Below, piece after piece: positions 45,101 through 52,559 of a DNA stretch of 64,000 bases. Numbering within the stretch: the stretch's first letter is position 1; every line of letters starts with the position of its first letter. Under the pieces are notes generated by a model that had not been told where the DNA came from, searched no databases, and saw nothing but the letters and a program-made list of their open reading frames with translations. The stretch comes from Vulgatibacter incomptus_A (GTDB taxonomy: Bacteria; Myxococcota; Myxococcia; Myxococcales; Vulgatibacteraceae): the NCBI GenBank assembly GCA_040391605.1, contig JBEBXK010000007.1, positions 62,001 to 126,000 of the forward strand, written 5' to 3'. Position numbers and translations under genes: made by a program.

Positions 45101-47489
45101 CGCCGAGATGATCGGCCTGGACCCGGGCCAGCGAGAGGAAGATGGCCTGCCGCCTGACGGGATCGGTCTCGGCCCCCAGCCGTGCGTCGAGGAGGCCTGC
45201 GAAGCGATGCCACTCGCCGCGCGCTTCGAAGATCGGCGCGAGGGCGTCGCCGATGGGGCCGACGGCGTTGCCTCCCTGTAGCAGCGCCTCCAGGGCAAGG
45301 ACCGTCGGCTCCGAGTCGGGGCGCTCTTTGAGGACGCCGAGGTGGAGCTCGGCGGCGACGGCCGGCTCTCCCAGCCTCGTCGCGAGGAGGGTGGCCAGCT
45401 CGCTGCGGGCGTCGAGGCCCGTGGCGCCCGGGGCCTTGGCGAGCTCGACGAGGATCGCGCGCTGCTCGGACCAGCGGGAGAGGCTCCCCAAGGCGGCGGC
45501 GAGCTTCCGCTGCAGCTCCGGATCCGGCTCCTCCTCGAGGAGCTCCCGATAGACATCGACGAGGGCGGCGGGGTCGTGGCCCCGCTCCTCGTGGTGAGCG
45601 GCGAGCTTCAGGAGGAGGGGCCGGCGCCTGGCGGGATCCCGGGTGGTCTCGAGGGTCTGCAGATAGCCTGCGACCAGGGCGGCGTGCTCGCCCGCGAGGC
45701 CCATGGTCCGCTCGAGGTCCGCGGCGAGGTCGGCGTCGTCCGGTGCCAGGGCCACGGCCTGTCGCAGGCAGGCGGCGGCCTCGGAGGCGCGGCCCAGGTC
45801 CACCTCGAAGACATGGGCGAGGCGGATCAGGAGCCGGAGGCGCAGGGCGTGATCGTCCGCCGAGGCCAGGGCGGCCTGGTAGAGGCGGACCACGGTCTCG
45901 GAGGCGGCGGACTCCCTGCCGATGGCCTCCAGCTCAGAGTAAATCTTGCCATCACCAGGAGGGAGCAGGAGGATCCGGCCCAGGAGGCGCAGCCGTTCGG
46001 CGGGGGCGTCTCGTAGCAGCGCAGCTGCGCGGACGAGGAGCTCGCGCCGGGCGACGGGATCGCGGAGGCGATCGCTGCGGCGCTCCAGGAGCCTGGCGAG
46101 GGAGGCGGCGCGGTCGGGGGTGTCCAGCAGCGGCTCCAGGAGGTGCTCGGCCTTCTCGAGCCTGGGGTCCTGACGGAGCGCTGACTCCAGCTGCCCTCTC
46201 GCGCGATCGCGATCGCCCTGCTCCAGGTAGATCTCCGCCAGACGCAGCCGCAGATCGTTGGTCCTGCCGGAGCGCGGCGCTGCGGCGAGGTGGCGCTCGA
46301 GGAGCTCGGCGGCTGCCTCGAGCTGGCCCTCGTCCTCCAGATGCTCCAGGAGCGGGACCACCGCCTCACTCCTCGCGGGATCGAGGGCGGCGGCCTGCTC
46401 CAGGGCCGCGACGCTGCGCTCCTTGTCGTCGAAGCGGACGCTCCACAGCGAGGCCAGCCGGGCATGAAGCTCGGCCTGGCCGCTGCGCTCGGGGGTGACG
46501 CCCACCAGGGCTTCGTACGCGCTGGCGAGGCCGGCGAAGTCGCCGTTGGCTACGTGGCGATGCTCCAGGAACTCGAGCGCCTCGGGGTTGCCCGGCCAGA
46601 GCAGGAAGGCGCGCTCCAGGTTCTCACGGCTCTGGGCCTCGGCGTCGTCGCCGCGATCGAAGGCGGCGTGCAGCGCCGCGGCCTTGAGGTAGAGGCCGGA
46701 GGCGACCTTGCGATCCCGCTCGTCGAGGGCGGCGGCGCGCAGGGCGCGGACCTCGCTCATCCAATCGTCGCGGAGCCTCTGGAGATCGGCCACCAGGGAG
46801 GCGGCAGCCGACGAAGTGGGATCCGCCGCCAGGGCCGCCTCGGCACAGGCGGCGGCCAGCTCGTGGCTGAAAGGCTGCTCCAACGCGATCCTGCCCAGCT
46901 CGGCGTAGCGCAGGGCGTGGGCCGCGGCCTCCTCCGGCCTGGCGGCGAGCTCACGATCGAGGATCCCCTTGGCGGCGTCCAGGCGACCCAGGGCCACATA
47001 ACCTTCCCGCGACAGGCGCAGGGCCTCGGGATGATCTTCCACCAACCGCAGCGCGCGCTGCCACATCACCAGGGCGCGGGGCTTGCGATCCAACTCCTCG
47101 TCCAGGAGCTTGCCCAGCTCCAGGTAGGCTTCGGCGGCGAGCTCCGGCGTGGGGGCCCGCGCCGCCTCCCGCTCGAGGAGGTCGCTGAGCGCCTCGTGGT
47201 CTCCCCGCTCTTCGAAGAGCTGCTGCAGGCCTTCGCGGCCCACCACGTTCTCGGGATCCCGCTCGAGGAGCCGGCGCAGCCAGCCCTCCGCCCGGACAGG
47301 ATCCTCCAGCTTCTCCAGGAGGAGGCTGGCGGCCCGGGCCATGATCAGCGCGGCCTGGGGGCCCTCGAGATCGCGCTCGAGGCGCCCCTCGTACAGGTGG
47401 AGCAGCTCGTCCCAACGTGCCTCGTTGGTGAGGGCCTGCTCGAGGTCCTCGAACGATACCGTTGCCGGGATGGTGTTTGCAGGGAGCAC
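36126..47489 (-). CDS. gltI: Giant tetratricopeptide-repeat protein, GltI/AgmK-like
   Basis: About 3,787 residues, one of the largest genes expected in such a genome. No signal peptide or membrane helix, so probably cytoplasmic. Nearly all of it is degenerate TPR/HAT-like helices with recurring patterns such as ALEALYRAEGRHRELV and AIEAYKGVTLLAPEDADAA, and repeated LGDPDxA and LEIDPxxxxALxxL units. About 350 C-terminal residues are not TPR-like (from about GGILAIVQTEAGAIFARDPG). In Myxococcus the giant TPR protein AgmK (GltI) lies directly before AgmX (GltJ) in the gliding cluster. The start is taken as GTG at 47489, 17 bp after the beta-barrel stop; the frame stays open further upstream, where it is a shadow of the barrel gene. 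Confidence 0.75.
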   Translation of the reverse strand: MLPANTIPATVSFEDLEQALTNEARWDELLHLYEGRLERDLEGPQAALIMARAASLLLEKLEDPVRAEGWLRRLLERDPENVVGREGLQQLFEERGDHEALSDLLEREAARAPTPELAAEAYLELGKLLDEELDRKPRALVMWQRALRLVEDHPEALRLSREGYVALGRLDAAKGILDRELAARPEEAAAHALRYAELGRIALEQPFSHELAAACAEAALAADPTSSAAASLVADLQRLRDDWMSEVRALRAAALDERDRKVASGLYLKAAALHAAFDRGDDAEAQSRENLERAFLLWPGNPEALEFLEHRHVANGDFAGLASAYEALVGVTPERSGQAELHARLASLWSVRFDDKERSVAALEQAAALDPARSEAVVPLLEHLEDEGQLEAAAELLERHLAAAPRSGRTNDLRLRLAEIYLEQGDRDRARGQLESALRQDPRLEKAEHLLEPLLDTPDRAASLARLLERRSDRLRDPVARRELLVRAAALLRDAPAERLRLLGRILLLPPGDGKIYSELEAIGRESAASETVVRLYQAALASADDHALRLRLLIRLAHVFEVDLGRASEAAACLRQAVALAPDDADLAADLERTMGLAGEHAALVAGYLQTLETTRDPARRRPLLLKLAAHHEERGHDPAALVDVYRELLEEEPDPELQRKLAAALGSLSRWSEQRAILVELAKAPGATGLDARSELATLLATRLGEPAVAAELHLGVLKERPDSEPTVLALEALLQGGNAVGPIGDALAPIFEARGEWHRFAGLLDARLGAETDPVRRQAIFLSLARVQADHLGDLRGAFTALSRAFAEAPASGELLVGLRRLAGELSAQLELCGLLAAAWRSGDAALDREFASCAVSLAEGVGGDPEIEAAAHQRLLELDPTDARALASLEAIAAAAGRWAEATGMVERLLAVESAPEQRATRELRLSGYLRRLGQHADAARAMQAALGAGADEEEVLPTLADSLERAGLHPELAEVLSRQIERATAAGEGDVAARLGLHRARILEELGSKVAAVADYAAILKERPFDPDAILGLESLLSDPEARVAAARALEKSYVAGSEWRKLHGVLEIQIQGSADPAYRARELRRLAQLSARELQSPALAFGALARAFEEAPGDPLLRSELRVAADEADCLEELAALMGEVAEQRSGSVPVPQLLALEREIAELYEKRLRDPGAAITRYVRMQRLDPSSLDALRGLHRLYRESGEWQGLYDVALALASAVNDLRERVSLWREAAKIGDEQLRDPVRAATCWRLIADADPTDGEALVQLDGLYVAQERWGDLAWTVEKRRALALHAGEGFAATELAHRLAELRQTNGDAHGALDLYREVLAAAPDHADARAALDRWARSSEAGSAQALDLLDRVLRAAGQHERRLELRDARLAAAVGADERARRFEELRLICEDDLQRPDMAYAVCAKAFAEGVEKDTAHLERLAQKSGRFADLAELYEATLRRDPEAPSALRRRAAELREGELRDAAGAIALWRAIAAETPDDPQALDALERLYRAEGRHRELVTTLERKADLEADTESRKGIYIEMARLLADPLGDPDHAIEAARRAFALDEADPRSLDLLGWLFSETHRWEDLAGLLALRIERMEDAAEERRALEFELGRLRQGRLGDPDGALALYRAILADDPGHAQTLQAVEELAADPDPIRRAAAAALLAPLFAAAGDHRRQVEALESLAASQTDPSQRAATYAAVAAIYAGPLEAKELAFFAAGRALRADPDDPAHLELARSSSSAAGLDEELAGLLAECADGARTLEARLALARMRATLLEAEGDEAAALEAWRQLRSLAPQDLEALRSLARLEGSGGDPLERLEVLRALLAKEKDPADRAARLLEIASVQEERLEDPIGAMETLQRVLEIEPSHLAALEGLDRLCLVTERWAELDGVLTKKAEASRDDVAARHRILVRLADLRESHLGDREGALDLLQQVSAEDPAHLPARETLEAIVEASPGALDAAALLEAACRASGDWQRVAELIEQRIAIIPDPEARKEALLELGGLRRDRQGRADLAFLAFERAFREEPSDPAVWPQVASAAHGADLDEEWVAIAEGELPRIQDPAVAADLALHLASIGETILHDDESASRWFERADELDAGKAADVLPALERLYPRLERWRSLAGVLERQADRADPRSRGAILVRLGQLAVEKLGDPDRAMVAYEAALALDPDDRVALNALEPLYEGAGANEKLLDILVAQRALATPDTAPNRLLQRVADLAAPLGRIDLAIETSREILGRDPRNDLAHQRLEALFEEAGRWDDLASLLRERIAHTLDPRELGRLHERLGALLREQMADPDAAAASYRAVLDRDPRNRKALEALRELHGQSGDAEALAGVLRRLIPLQEATAGVKAVRLELAGAFIGLDRGGEAIDSLKRILDLEPHDPAELEKAESLFRVLSAWPEVIRTLELRAGLEPDEQAVERWAEVARIYDEELGRREAGAPSLEKILEKKPDDRGAFDRLRELYRGAADWRRYAAATERFGTLIRDEAERVSLLRELSEVHESRLGQKEFAFAKLSAAFEITPDDESLRADLERLAAACEMREELAMIYESVAEARAGRPDAAPFWFARGRLLEGELDDVEGAEASYRRILEVDPRDRGALDALGALLARGGDDRARVAVLEQQLEACEPEEKRALLQAIAAIHDEKLGDPGEAIYSLRRAFELDPGDAEILESLVALFRREERFADLAALLARSRDLARTPDQRIALQLRLAAVQENDLGDAAAAIDSYGAALELEPASEEAMEALERLYTKDDRYAELLGLYDRKLRLTDDAAERSRIFVKAGGIWEEKLQNPVNAIACFDGVLALEPDNVRALRKLDRLLVEQRSWERLAAILRRLDEVLAANPSHAQERLEIRVRLGELLLGELRQSLEAEEVFAATLDLDERCRPAIRGLATIYEASGNWTQALAMLERESRLVDEVSEAVAIHARVARIHGEILGDKDAARAAYERVLEIDPGHLPSIRGLRTIFESGDDEEGALRSLEQEASYTEDPAEKTRLYDEIGRHHLEVRQEPEEAIRAFEEARRHSPGDLPAALALSDLYVERERWAEAEVVLDVVCSHLAEAGESPELLTHKVYRLGFVAARLGKDEKARQSFERAYELDPTFLPAAEGLGAILARIGDHARALKVYQAILIHHRGDLTDPEVVEVYFTIGDLRRKLGDGKAAQTSLKNALGLDAWHLDSHRAMIALAEEEGDAELAISHRQKLVEIVEEDEKVAQLRAIAEAASKQLGDHYLAIDSLAAAQRLRPDDFDITEGLIDLYRETRQGLRLVELLEELVARPAVQADPEKAIRFHSLLGASFREEAVQDPEARERAAAHFNAALDLDWRQTPAFQALEAMLVEAKDWRLLEANYLRMLERLGKVEGTGKVRAVLYRTLGDLYLEALADSAAAIEAYKGVTLLAPEDADAAQTYAGLVAQVRGSEEEAIAAWRHALPLSADLLPAAKSMMRLHARRKSYDAAFATAQVTSFLLKSGGADEQAILDRLQAFGKDSATGALTDKLWRELVYHPEQRGPIGGILAIVQTEAGAIFARDPGSLHIQGRDVRIDRKRDRVDVATSMLFFVNAYRYVANTLGMEAMELYKVAGIAGLTLADTWPHCLVAGEELFTDQRPKKELYFQIGRILAWSRPELSMVLLRPRDQLQLIVESAAALGDPSIPTRYDPKTVERVRRQLGKAISPAGRQRLKTLAAAYATQRPDLGAYLEAAEFTATRAGALLAGDLRVVARCLSDGAGKDPELEARRLRDLAIFCLSDAWIRLRKELGTAVEVPG

Positions 47490-47506
47490 GTGGGCGATGA
47501 CCTCGC

Positions 47507-48199
47507 TCAGAACGTGTATTTCACATGGGGTAGCACGGCCACGCCCATCGCGGTGCCGACGTCGCCCATCAGCGCCATCCCATCGACCTCGAGGCCGACG
47601 GAGAAATGACGCAGCCTCGTGAAGTACTCGACGCCGAGGCCCGCCGACGCGAAGGTGCCCTGCTCGTCCAGGATCCCCACGGGGCGGGAGAGGGTCGCGC
47701 CACCGGCGAGGCGGGCGTAGAGGAAGGTGCGATCCAGGCCGTTGTCGTCCTGCCAGCGCAGGAAGGCGAGGCGCAGGGTGCCGCCGAGCATCAGGGATTG
47801 GAAGTCGCCCCTGGCGCGCTTGGGATCGAGGGAGTCGTCGGTGATCCCCTTGTAGTCGGCGGGGGCCCCGACCGATTGGCCCCAGGCCACCACGCCGAGT
47901 TGGACGAAGCGGCCCAGATCGAAGCCGGCCTCGATCCCCATCAGGCTGCCGGTCGCGGAGGACGAGCCCTCGCCCGGGAGATCGAAGAAGAAGATGGCGC
48001 CGGCGTTGGAGCCGATCCACACGCCGCGCTCGATCTCCTGGTAGGCCACCGCGGTGGTCTGCCGCTGCTGGGCCTTCGCCGGCGCTGGCGCCAGGGCGAG
48101 GGGCGCCAGCAGAGGCAGCAGCCGCAGCGCGCGGGGCCACCCGAGAAGGCGCAGCAGGCGCGGTGCGCGGCCCAAGGCCAGCGCGAACGAACGTCCCAT
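47507..48199 (-). CDS. Outer-membrane beta-barrel protein, GltH/CglE-like
   Basis: 230 residues. A long basic signal peptide (LRLLPLLAPLALAPAPAKA) precedes a barrel of alternating strands: GVWIGSNAGAIFFFDLPGEG, then GSLMGIEAGFDLGRFVQLGV, FLYARLAGGATLSRPVG, GTFASAGLGVEYFTRLRHFS and the terminal VAVLPHVKYTF with the C-terminal Phe typical of outer-membrane proteins. GGAGGAG lies 7 nt before the ATG. It is directly upstream of and close-coupled to the giant TPR gene. In Myxococcus, small barrels (GltA, GltB, GltH) belong to the same gliding complex. Which of them it matches cannot be settled here. Confidence 0.72.
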   Translation of the reverse strand: MGRSFALALGRAPRLLRLLGWPRALRLLPLLAPLALAPAPAKAQQRQTTAVAYQEIERGVWIGSNAGAIFFFDLPGEGSSSATGSLMGIEAGFDLGRFVQLGVVAWGQSVGAPADYKGITDDSLDPKRARGDFQSLMLGGTLRLAFLRWQDDNGLDRTFLYARLAGGATLSRPVGILDEQGTFASAGLGVEYFTRLRHFSVGLEVDGMALMGDVGTAMGVAVLPHVKYTF

Positions 48200-48411
48200 G
48201 GGAGCTCCTCCAGCACAGATCCGAAAGATGAAAAGGCTACCACAGAGGCCCGGAGGGACGAAGGAAACTGCCGCGTCTTCGGGCGAAGCGGCAGGGCTCC
48301 CTCTCCCGTGGCCGGGCTGTCGCCCTCCACGGCGATGGGGCGGAGGCGCCGCCGGCGGGGATCGCCCGGGCGGAGGTCCTCGAGAGTCGAGGAGGCGAGC
48401 GCCTGCGCCTG

Positions 48412-49104
48412 CTACTCGAGGAGGGGAGAGCTGACGATGGCGAAGGCGATGGAGGCCGCGACGATCGCCACGGCGAGGGCGCCGGCGGCGGCGGCGATGG
48501 ATCCATTGACCTGATGACGAGGCTTGAGCATCCAGCCCACCGAGAGGCCTCCGGCGAAGCCGCCCAGGTGACCGAGCCAATCGATCCCGGGGACGGCGAG
48601 GCTGAAGACCATCATGAAGGCCGACCAGACCAGGAGCTGTTTGAGGAGGCCGCGGCCATCCGGCGTGAGCCTGTCGCGATGGCGGAGAAAGAAGGCGACC
48701 AGCGCGCCCTCGAGGCCGAAGAGCGCCCCGGAGGCGCCGGCGCTGAGCTTCACCGTGATCAGGGTGAGGAGGGAGCCGGTGATCCCAGTGAAGACGAAGA
48801 GCGCCAGGGTGGCCCCGGCGCCGAAGGTGATCTCGCTGAGCCTGCCGAGCTGCCAGAGGGCCCAGCCGTTCATGGCCAGGTGGAGCAGGCCGATGTGCAG
48901 GAGGGTGGAGGTGACCAGCCGCCACCACTGGCCCCCCTCTATGACGAAGGGCGGGAAGTTGGCGCCAAGCCGGGCCAGGACGAGGTTGTTCTGGGAGCCG
49001 CCCGCCAGCTCTTCGAGGACGAAGATCATGACGAGGAGGGCGAGGATGCCGACGGTCGCCGGGAAGGCCCGGAGGATCGACGGTCGAGTGCGAGATAAAT
49101 CCAT
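48412..49104 (-). CDS. Rhomboid-family intramembrane serine protease
   Basis: 230 residues with about six or seven membrane helices. Catalytic features: HIGLLHLAMNGWALWQLG (conserved His and Asn), nucleophile Ser in LSAGASGALFGLEGAL (GxSG), and the catalytic His in WLGHLGGFAGGLSVGW. Cleaves substrates within or near a membrane helix. The ATG at 49104 is used, although no good ribosome site precedes it. Located 212 bp upstream of the barrel gene on the same strand, so it may be co-transcribed; no functional link is established. Its 5' flank is divergent from mscS. Confidence 0.88.
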   Translation of the reverse strand: MDLSRTRPSILRAFPATVGILALLVMIFVLEELAGGSQNNLVLARLGANFPPFVIEGGQWWRLVTSTLLHIGLLHLAMNGWALWQLGRLSEITFGAGATLALFVFTGITGSLLTLITVKLSAGASGALFGLEGALVAFFLRHRDRLTPDGRGLLKQLLVWSAFMMVFSLAVPGIDWLGHLGGFAGGLSVGWMLKPRHQVNGSIAAAAGALAVAIVAASIAFAIVSSPLLE

Positions 49105-49210
49105 CGGGAGGAGAGTATAAGCTCCGGCTCTCGTCGGCTCCTGGAATAGGCATGGGATGCCGACGGTCTCCAGGGCGGCTGCGCCCCGGTGTCTGGGAAG
49201 GCGAGGAGTG

Positions 49211-50152
49211 ATGCTGGAGTGGTTGAGTCGCCATCTGGCGGAGGCTTGGGAGCTACACGCGGTGAAGCTCCTTGTCACGGGTCTGTCCGTGATCGCGATC
49301 CTCGTCGCCGCCAAGGTGATCCAGAAGATCCTGGCTCGGCTGACCGCCTGGCTGCTCCGGCCCAGGAACGGCAATCGCGACATGGCCCTGCAGCAGCGCC
49401 GGGCGCAGACCTTGTTGCCGCTGATGATCGAGATCGAGCGCTACCTGATCTACACCCTGGTGGCGGTGGTGATCCTCGCGCGCTTCGGCGTCGACACCGC
49501 GGCGATCTTCGCCTCGGTGGGCGTCCTCGGCATCGCCCTCGGCTTCGGCGCGCAGAACCTCGTGAAGGATATGATCGCGGGTTTCTTCCTCCTCTTCGAT
49601 GGGATCGTCGCGGTGGGTGACGTGATCAAGATCGACGACAACACCGTGGGCACCGTGGAGGCGGTGGGACTGCGAAATGCCCAGGTGCGGGACTTCAGCG
49701 GTCTGCTCTGGATGATCCCCAACGGCGATCTGCGCCAATTCGGCAACTTCAACCGTGACTGGATGCGCGCCGTGGTGCTCCTGGAGGTGGCCTACGACGC
49801 CGACGTGCCCAAGGCGATGCAGCTCGCCCGAGAGGCGGGCGAGGCCTGGGCCGCCGCCAACCAGGAGAAGGTGATCGAACCGCCGGAGGTACAGTCGCTC
49901 CTCGGGATGAGCCAGGCGAGCGTGACCCTGAGGCTGGTGATCAAGGTCCGGCCCGGCGAGCAATGGCCCGCCGAGCGGGCGCTACGACTGATGGTGCGAG
50001 ATCGCTTCACTGCCGCAGGGATCGAGGCGCCCTACCCCCGCCACGTCCTGCTGGACCGGGCGAGGCGGGCGGAGGCCGGGGCCCCGCTGCCGGTGGAGCC
50101 GGCCGAGCCCGAGGCGCCGGCCCTCGATGGCTCGCCGAAGCAGACTGCCTGA
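49211..50152 (+). CDS. Mechanosensitive channel, MscS family
   Basis: 313 residues. Three N-terminal membrane segments (VKLLVTGLSVIAILVAAKVI, then IYTLVAVVILARFGVDTAAI and ASVGVLGIALGFGAQNLVKD as the pore-lining TM3). The beta domain follows with FFLLFDGIVAVGDVIKIDD and TVEAVGLRNAQVRD, the MscS signature, and a mixed C-terminal domain plus a Pro/Ala/Glu tail. Opens under membrane tension to release solutes. The ATG at 49211 has GAGGAG just upstream. A single gene, convergent with rluD. Confidence 0.92.
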   Translation: MLEWLSRHLAEAWELHAVKLLVTGLSVIAILVAAKVIQKILARLTAWLLRPRNGNRDMALQQRRAQTLLPLMIEIERYLIYTLVAVVILARFGVDTAAIFASVGVLGIALGFGAQNLVKDMIAGFFLLFDGIVAVGDVIKIDDNTVGTVEAVGLRNAQVRDFSGLLWMIPNGDLRQFGNFNRDWMRAVVLLEVAYDADVPKAMQLAREAGEAWAAANQEKVIEPPEVQSLLGMSQASVTLRLVIKVRPGEQWPAERALRLMVRDRFTAAGIEAPYPRHVLLDRARRAEAGAPLPVEPAEPEAPALDGSPKQTA

Positions 50153-50279
50153 TCGAGCGCGCCAAGATGGCCAGCGGCGCGGCGAAGCTCGAGGCGGGGA
50201 GGCTCTCGCAGGATCAAGGGCATAGGCTGGCCGAGGCCGCGGCGCGGATCGGAGCCTCGAGGCGGAGGCTCCCGCTCGA

Positions 50280-51239
50280 TCAAGCGCGCAGGATGGCCAG
50301 GGCGGCGGCGAAGTCGTTCGGGATCGGGGCCTCGACGCTGAGGTGCTCGCCGGTGGTGGGGTGGTCGAAGGCCAGCAGCCTCGCGTGGAGCGCCTGCCTG
50401 CCGATGGCGCCGGCGGCGCGCCTCACGGGATCGGCGGCGGGGAGCCGGCCCTCGCGGCGTCCGCCGCCGTACTCGCGATCGCCCAGGAGGGGATGGCCGG
50501 ATTCCGAGAGGTGGACCCGGATCTGATGGGTCCTGCCGGTCTCGAGGCGGACCTCGATCAGAGACGCGCCGGGGTAGCGCTCCACCACCTCCAGATGGGA
50601 GATGGCCCGCCGCTCGGCGCCCACGGGGTCGCGGGTGGTGAAGCGGGTGCGCTGGGTGGGATGGCGGCCGTAGGGGGTGTCCAGGGTCCAGACGTCCCGC
50701 TCCGGGGCGCCGTGGACCAGGGCGAGGTAGCGCTTCTCCACCTCCCTGCTGCGAAAGCTCTCCTGCAGCTGCACCAGGCTCCGCTGGTTCTTCGCCACCA
50801 CCAGGCAGCCCGAGGTGTCCCGATCGAGGCGGTGGACGATCCCCGGACGGAGCTCGCCGCCGATCCCCTCCAGATCGTCCAAGTGGAAGAGGAGCGCGTT
50901 GACCAAGGTGCGATCGGGCACCCCCGCGGCAGGATGCACCACCATCCCGGCGGCCTTGTCTACGACGAGCAGATCGGAGTCGTCGTGGAGGATCGTCAGC
51001 GGGAGATCCTGGGGCTGGGCCTGTGCCGGCAGGGGATCGGGGACGATCAACTCGATCCGCTCCCCACCCCGCAGGCGCAGCGAAGCCTTGGCGGGCCGGC
51101 CGTCGACCTGGACGTTGCCCTCGTCGATCAGCGCCTGCAGCCGGGATCGCGAGAGCTCCCGATGGTGTTCGCTGAGGAAGCGATCGAGGCGGCTGCCGCT
51201 GCTCTCGGCGGGGACGACGAGGTGGGCGCGCTCGCTCAT
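50280..51239 (-). CDS. rluD: RluA/RluD-family 23S rRNA pseudouridine synthase
   Basis: 319 residues: an N-terminal S4 RNA-binding domain (SRLDRFLSEHHRELSRSRLQ, then GNVQVDGRPAKASLRLRGGE) and a catalytic domain with DLLVVDKAAGMVVHPAAG, catalytic Asp in IVHRLDRDTSGCLVVAK, and LETGRTHQIRVHLSESGHPLLGD split over two conserved blocks. Length and S4 domain fit the RluD subgroup, which modifies helix 69 of 23S rRNA, better than RluA. The exact target is inferred. Confidence 0.9.
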   Translation of the reverse strand: MSERAHLVVPAESSGSRLDRFLSEHHRELSRSRLQALIDEGNVQVDGRPAKASLRLRGGERIELIVPDPLPAQAQPQDLPLTILHDDSDLLVVDKAAGMVVHPAAGVPDRTLVNALLFHLDDLEGIGGELRPGIVHRLDRDTSGCLVVAKNQRSLVQLQESFRSREVEKRYLALVHGAPERDVWTLDTPYGRHPTQRTRFTTRDPVGAERRAISHLEVVERYPGASLIEVRLETGRTHQIRVHLSESGHPLLGDREYGGGRREGRLPAADPVRRAAGAIGRQALHARLLAFDHPTTGEHLSVEAPIPNDFAAALAILRA

Positions 51240-51329
51240 CTTCGTCGCCTGAGACGCTGGGAGACGCTCATCTTCCCGCGAGGCGGAGGCGAGCTCTCAT
51301 CGGCTGCGCACAATCTGGTACGAGGTACC

Positions 51330-51599
51330 CTACAGCCAGAGCTTGGAGCGGATGTGGCCGCGGCTGCGGACGATGATGTCGACCACCGCGCGATCGTAAT
51401 AATTCGAGGTGCGGAAGAGGTCGGGGGAGACCCGGCTCCGATAGAGGTCGCGGCCCTCCTCGAGCTCGGCCTCCAACGCCTCGAAGAAGTTGTCCGCCTC
51501 GATGCCCTTGACGATCTTCTCCTCGTTGTAGAGGGAGATGTCCGACGCGATGGCCCGGGCGAGCCGGTTGGCCTTCTTCTTCTCTTCATCGGTGGCCAT
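51330..51599 (-). CDS. Small conserved-looking cytoplasmic protein, unknown function
   Basis: 89 residues, highly charged and helical: MATDEEKKKANRLARAIASD, then ISLYNEEKIVKGIEADNFFE and LEEGRDLYRSRVSPDLFRTS, then YDRAVVDIIVRSRGHIRSKL. The internal ATG at 51599 is chosen over the one seven codons earlier. The codon pattern and the isolated same-strand setting between rluD and the J-domain gene support a real gene. I do not recognise a family with certainty; it has the look of small myxobacterial proteins that lie near DnaJ-like genes. Confidence 0.7.
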   Translation of the reverse strand: MATDEEKKKANRLARAIASDISLYNEEKIVKGIEADNFFEALEAELEEGRDLYRSRVSPDLFRTSNYYDRAVVDIIVRSRGHIRSKLWL

Positions 51600-51668
51600 G
51601 CACGCGCCTCCACGCCGCAAAACACGAGGTTGTCGAGGCCTGGAGTCTAAGGTGACACCGGGGGTCCG

Positions 51669-52559
51669 TCAACGAATCGACCGGCTTTCCCTGCGGCGCA
51701 GATAGGTCTCCGCCACCCGGGCTGGGTCGAGCCTGAGCTCCCGCGCGTAGGTTTGGAGGAAGCCCCGGAGGAAGACCCGCTCGGGCAGGAGCTCGAAGGA
51801 CTCCGCCTCGATGCTCTGCAGGTGGTTCATCCCGACCCGGGTCCGCTCGGAGACCTCCTTGAGGGAGATCCCCCGGGCCTCGCGCACGGCCTGCAACAGC
51901 GCCCCGGTGAACTCGGTCTCCCCGTCGATCGCTTCGAGGATGGAGGGCGCGGCCAGCGGCTGGGCGATCAGCGCCCCGCCGGACTCGACGATCTCGATCA
52001 CGTCCTCGTCGCCCAGGACCATGACCTCCTCATCGTCGAGAGGCGCCGCCTGGGTCTCGGCCAGCGATGAGTCCGCGTGGAGTCCGTCAGCAGCGGATCC
52101 CGCTCGGAGCTCTGGGGCCGGCGGAGATTCCTCGTGGCCCCCGTCCGACTGAGAATCCGCGTGGACCTCGTCCGACGGGGACTTCGCGTGGAGTCCGGCA
52201 GCCGAATGCTCTACGTGAGATTCGACCGCCGGGATCGCCTGGAGTCCGGCGGCCGGAGGCGCCGATTCGATCGCGTTCGGAGCGGCGCCTATGTCATCTT
52301 CGACCACGCCTGGGCTCCCGGCCTCCACCACCCCGATGGAGTAATCGTACGCTGCACGCGCCTCGGGGTCCGAGAGGATCCGATACGCCTCGCGGATCCG
52401 CTGGAGCGCCCGCCCCTGCTCCTCCGGCGTGACCAGGGTGTAGAGCGCGAGGGAATCCAGGTCGAAGACGGAGGAGAGGCGCTCGTAGGCCTGGCGGATC
52501 TCCGCCGGGGTGGCGGAGCCGCCGAGCTCGAGGGCCTGATAATGCGTCTCGCGGCTCAT
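51669..52559 (-). CDS. J-domain protein fused to a RodZ-like helix-turn-helix
   Basis: 296 residues with an unusual build. Residues 1-72 are a short J-like domain (THYQALELGGSATPAEIRQA, then RALQRIREAYRILSDPEARA and AYDYSIGV), but the HPD tripeptide that activates DnaK is missing. A low-complexity, acidic middle (about 75-215) has repeated A-G-L-H-A and D-G-L-H-A words. The C-terminal 75 residues are a RodZ/HTH_25-type helix-turn-helix (FTGALLQAVREARGISLKEV, then RVGMNHLQSIEAESFELLPE and FLRGFLQTYARELRLDP). There is no membrane helix. The ATG overlaps the ParA gene stop by 4 bp, so the two are coupled. Confidence 0.8.
   Translation of the reverse strand: MSRETHYQALELGGSATPAEIRQAYERLSSVFDLDSLALYTLVTPEEQGRALQRIREAYRILSDPEARAAYDYSIGVVEAGSPGVVEDDIGAAPNAIESAPPAAGLQAIPAVESHVEHSAAGLHAKSPSDEVHADSQSDGGHEESPPAPELRAGSAADGLHADSSLAETQAAPLDDEEVMVLGDEDVIEIVESGGALIAQPLAAPSILEAIDGETEFTGALLQAVREARGISLKEVSERTRVGMNHLQSIEAESFELLPERVFLRGFLQTYARELRLDPARVAETYLRRRESRSIR

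Noticed and set aside
47490..48140. An upstream extension of the giant TPR protein by about 217 residues
   Set aside because: That stretch lies over the outer-membrane barrel gene and is Arg/Gly/Ala-rich without TPR pattern.
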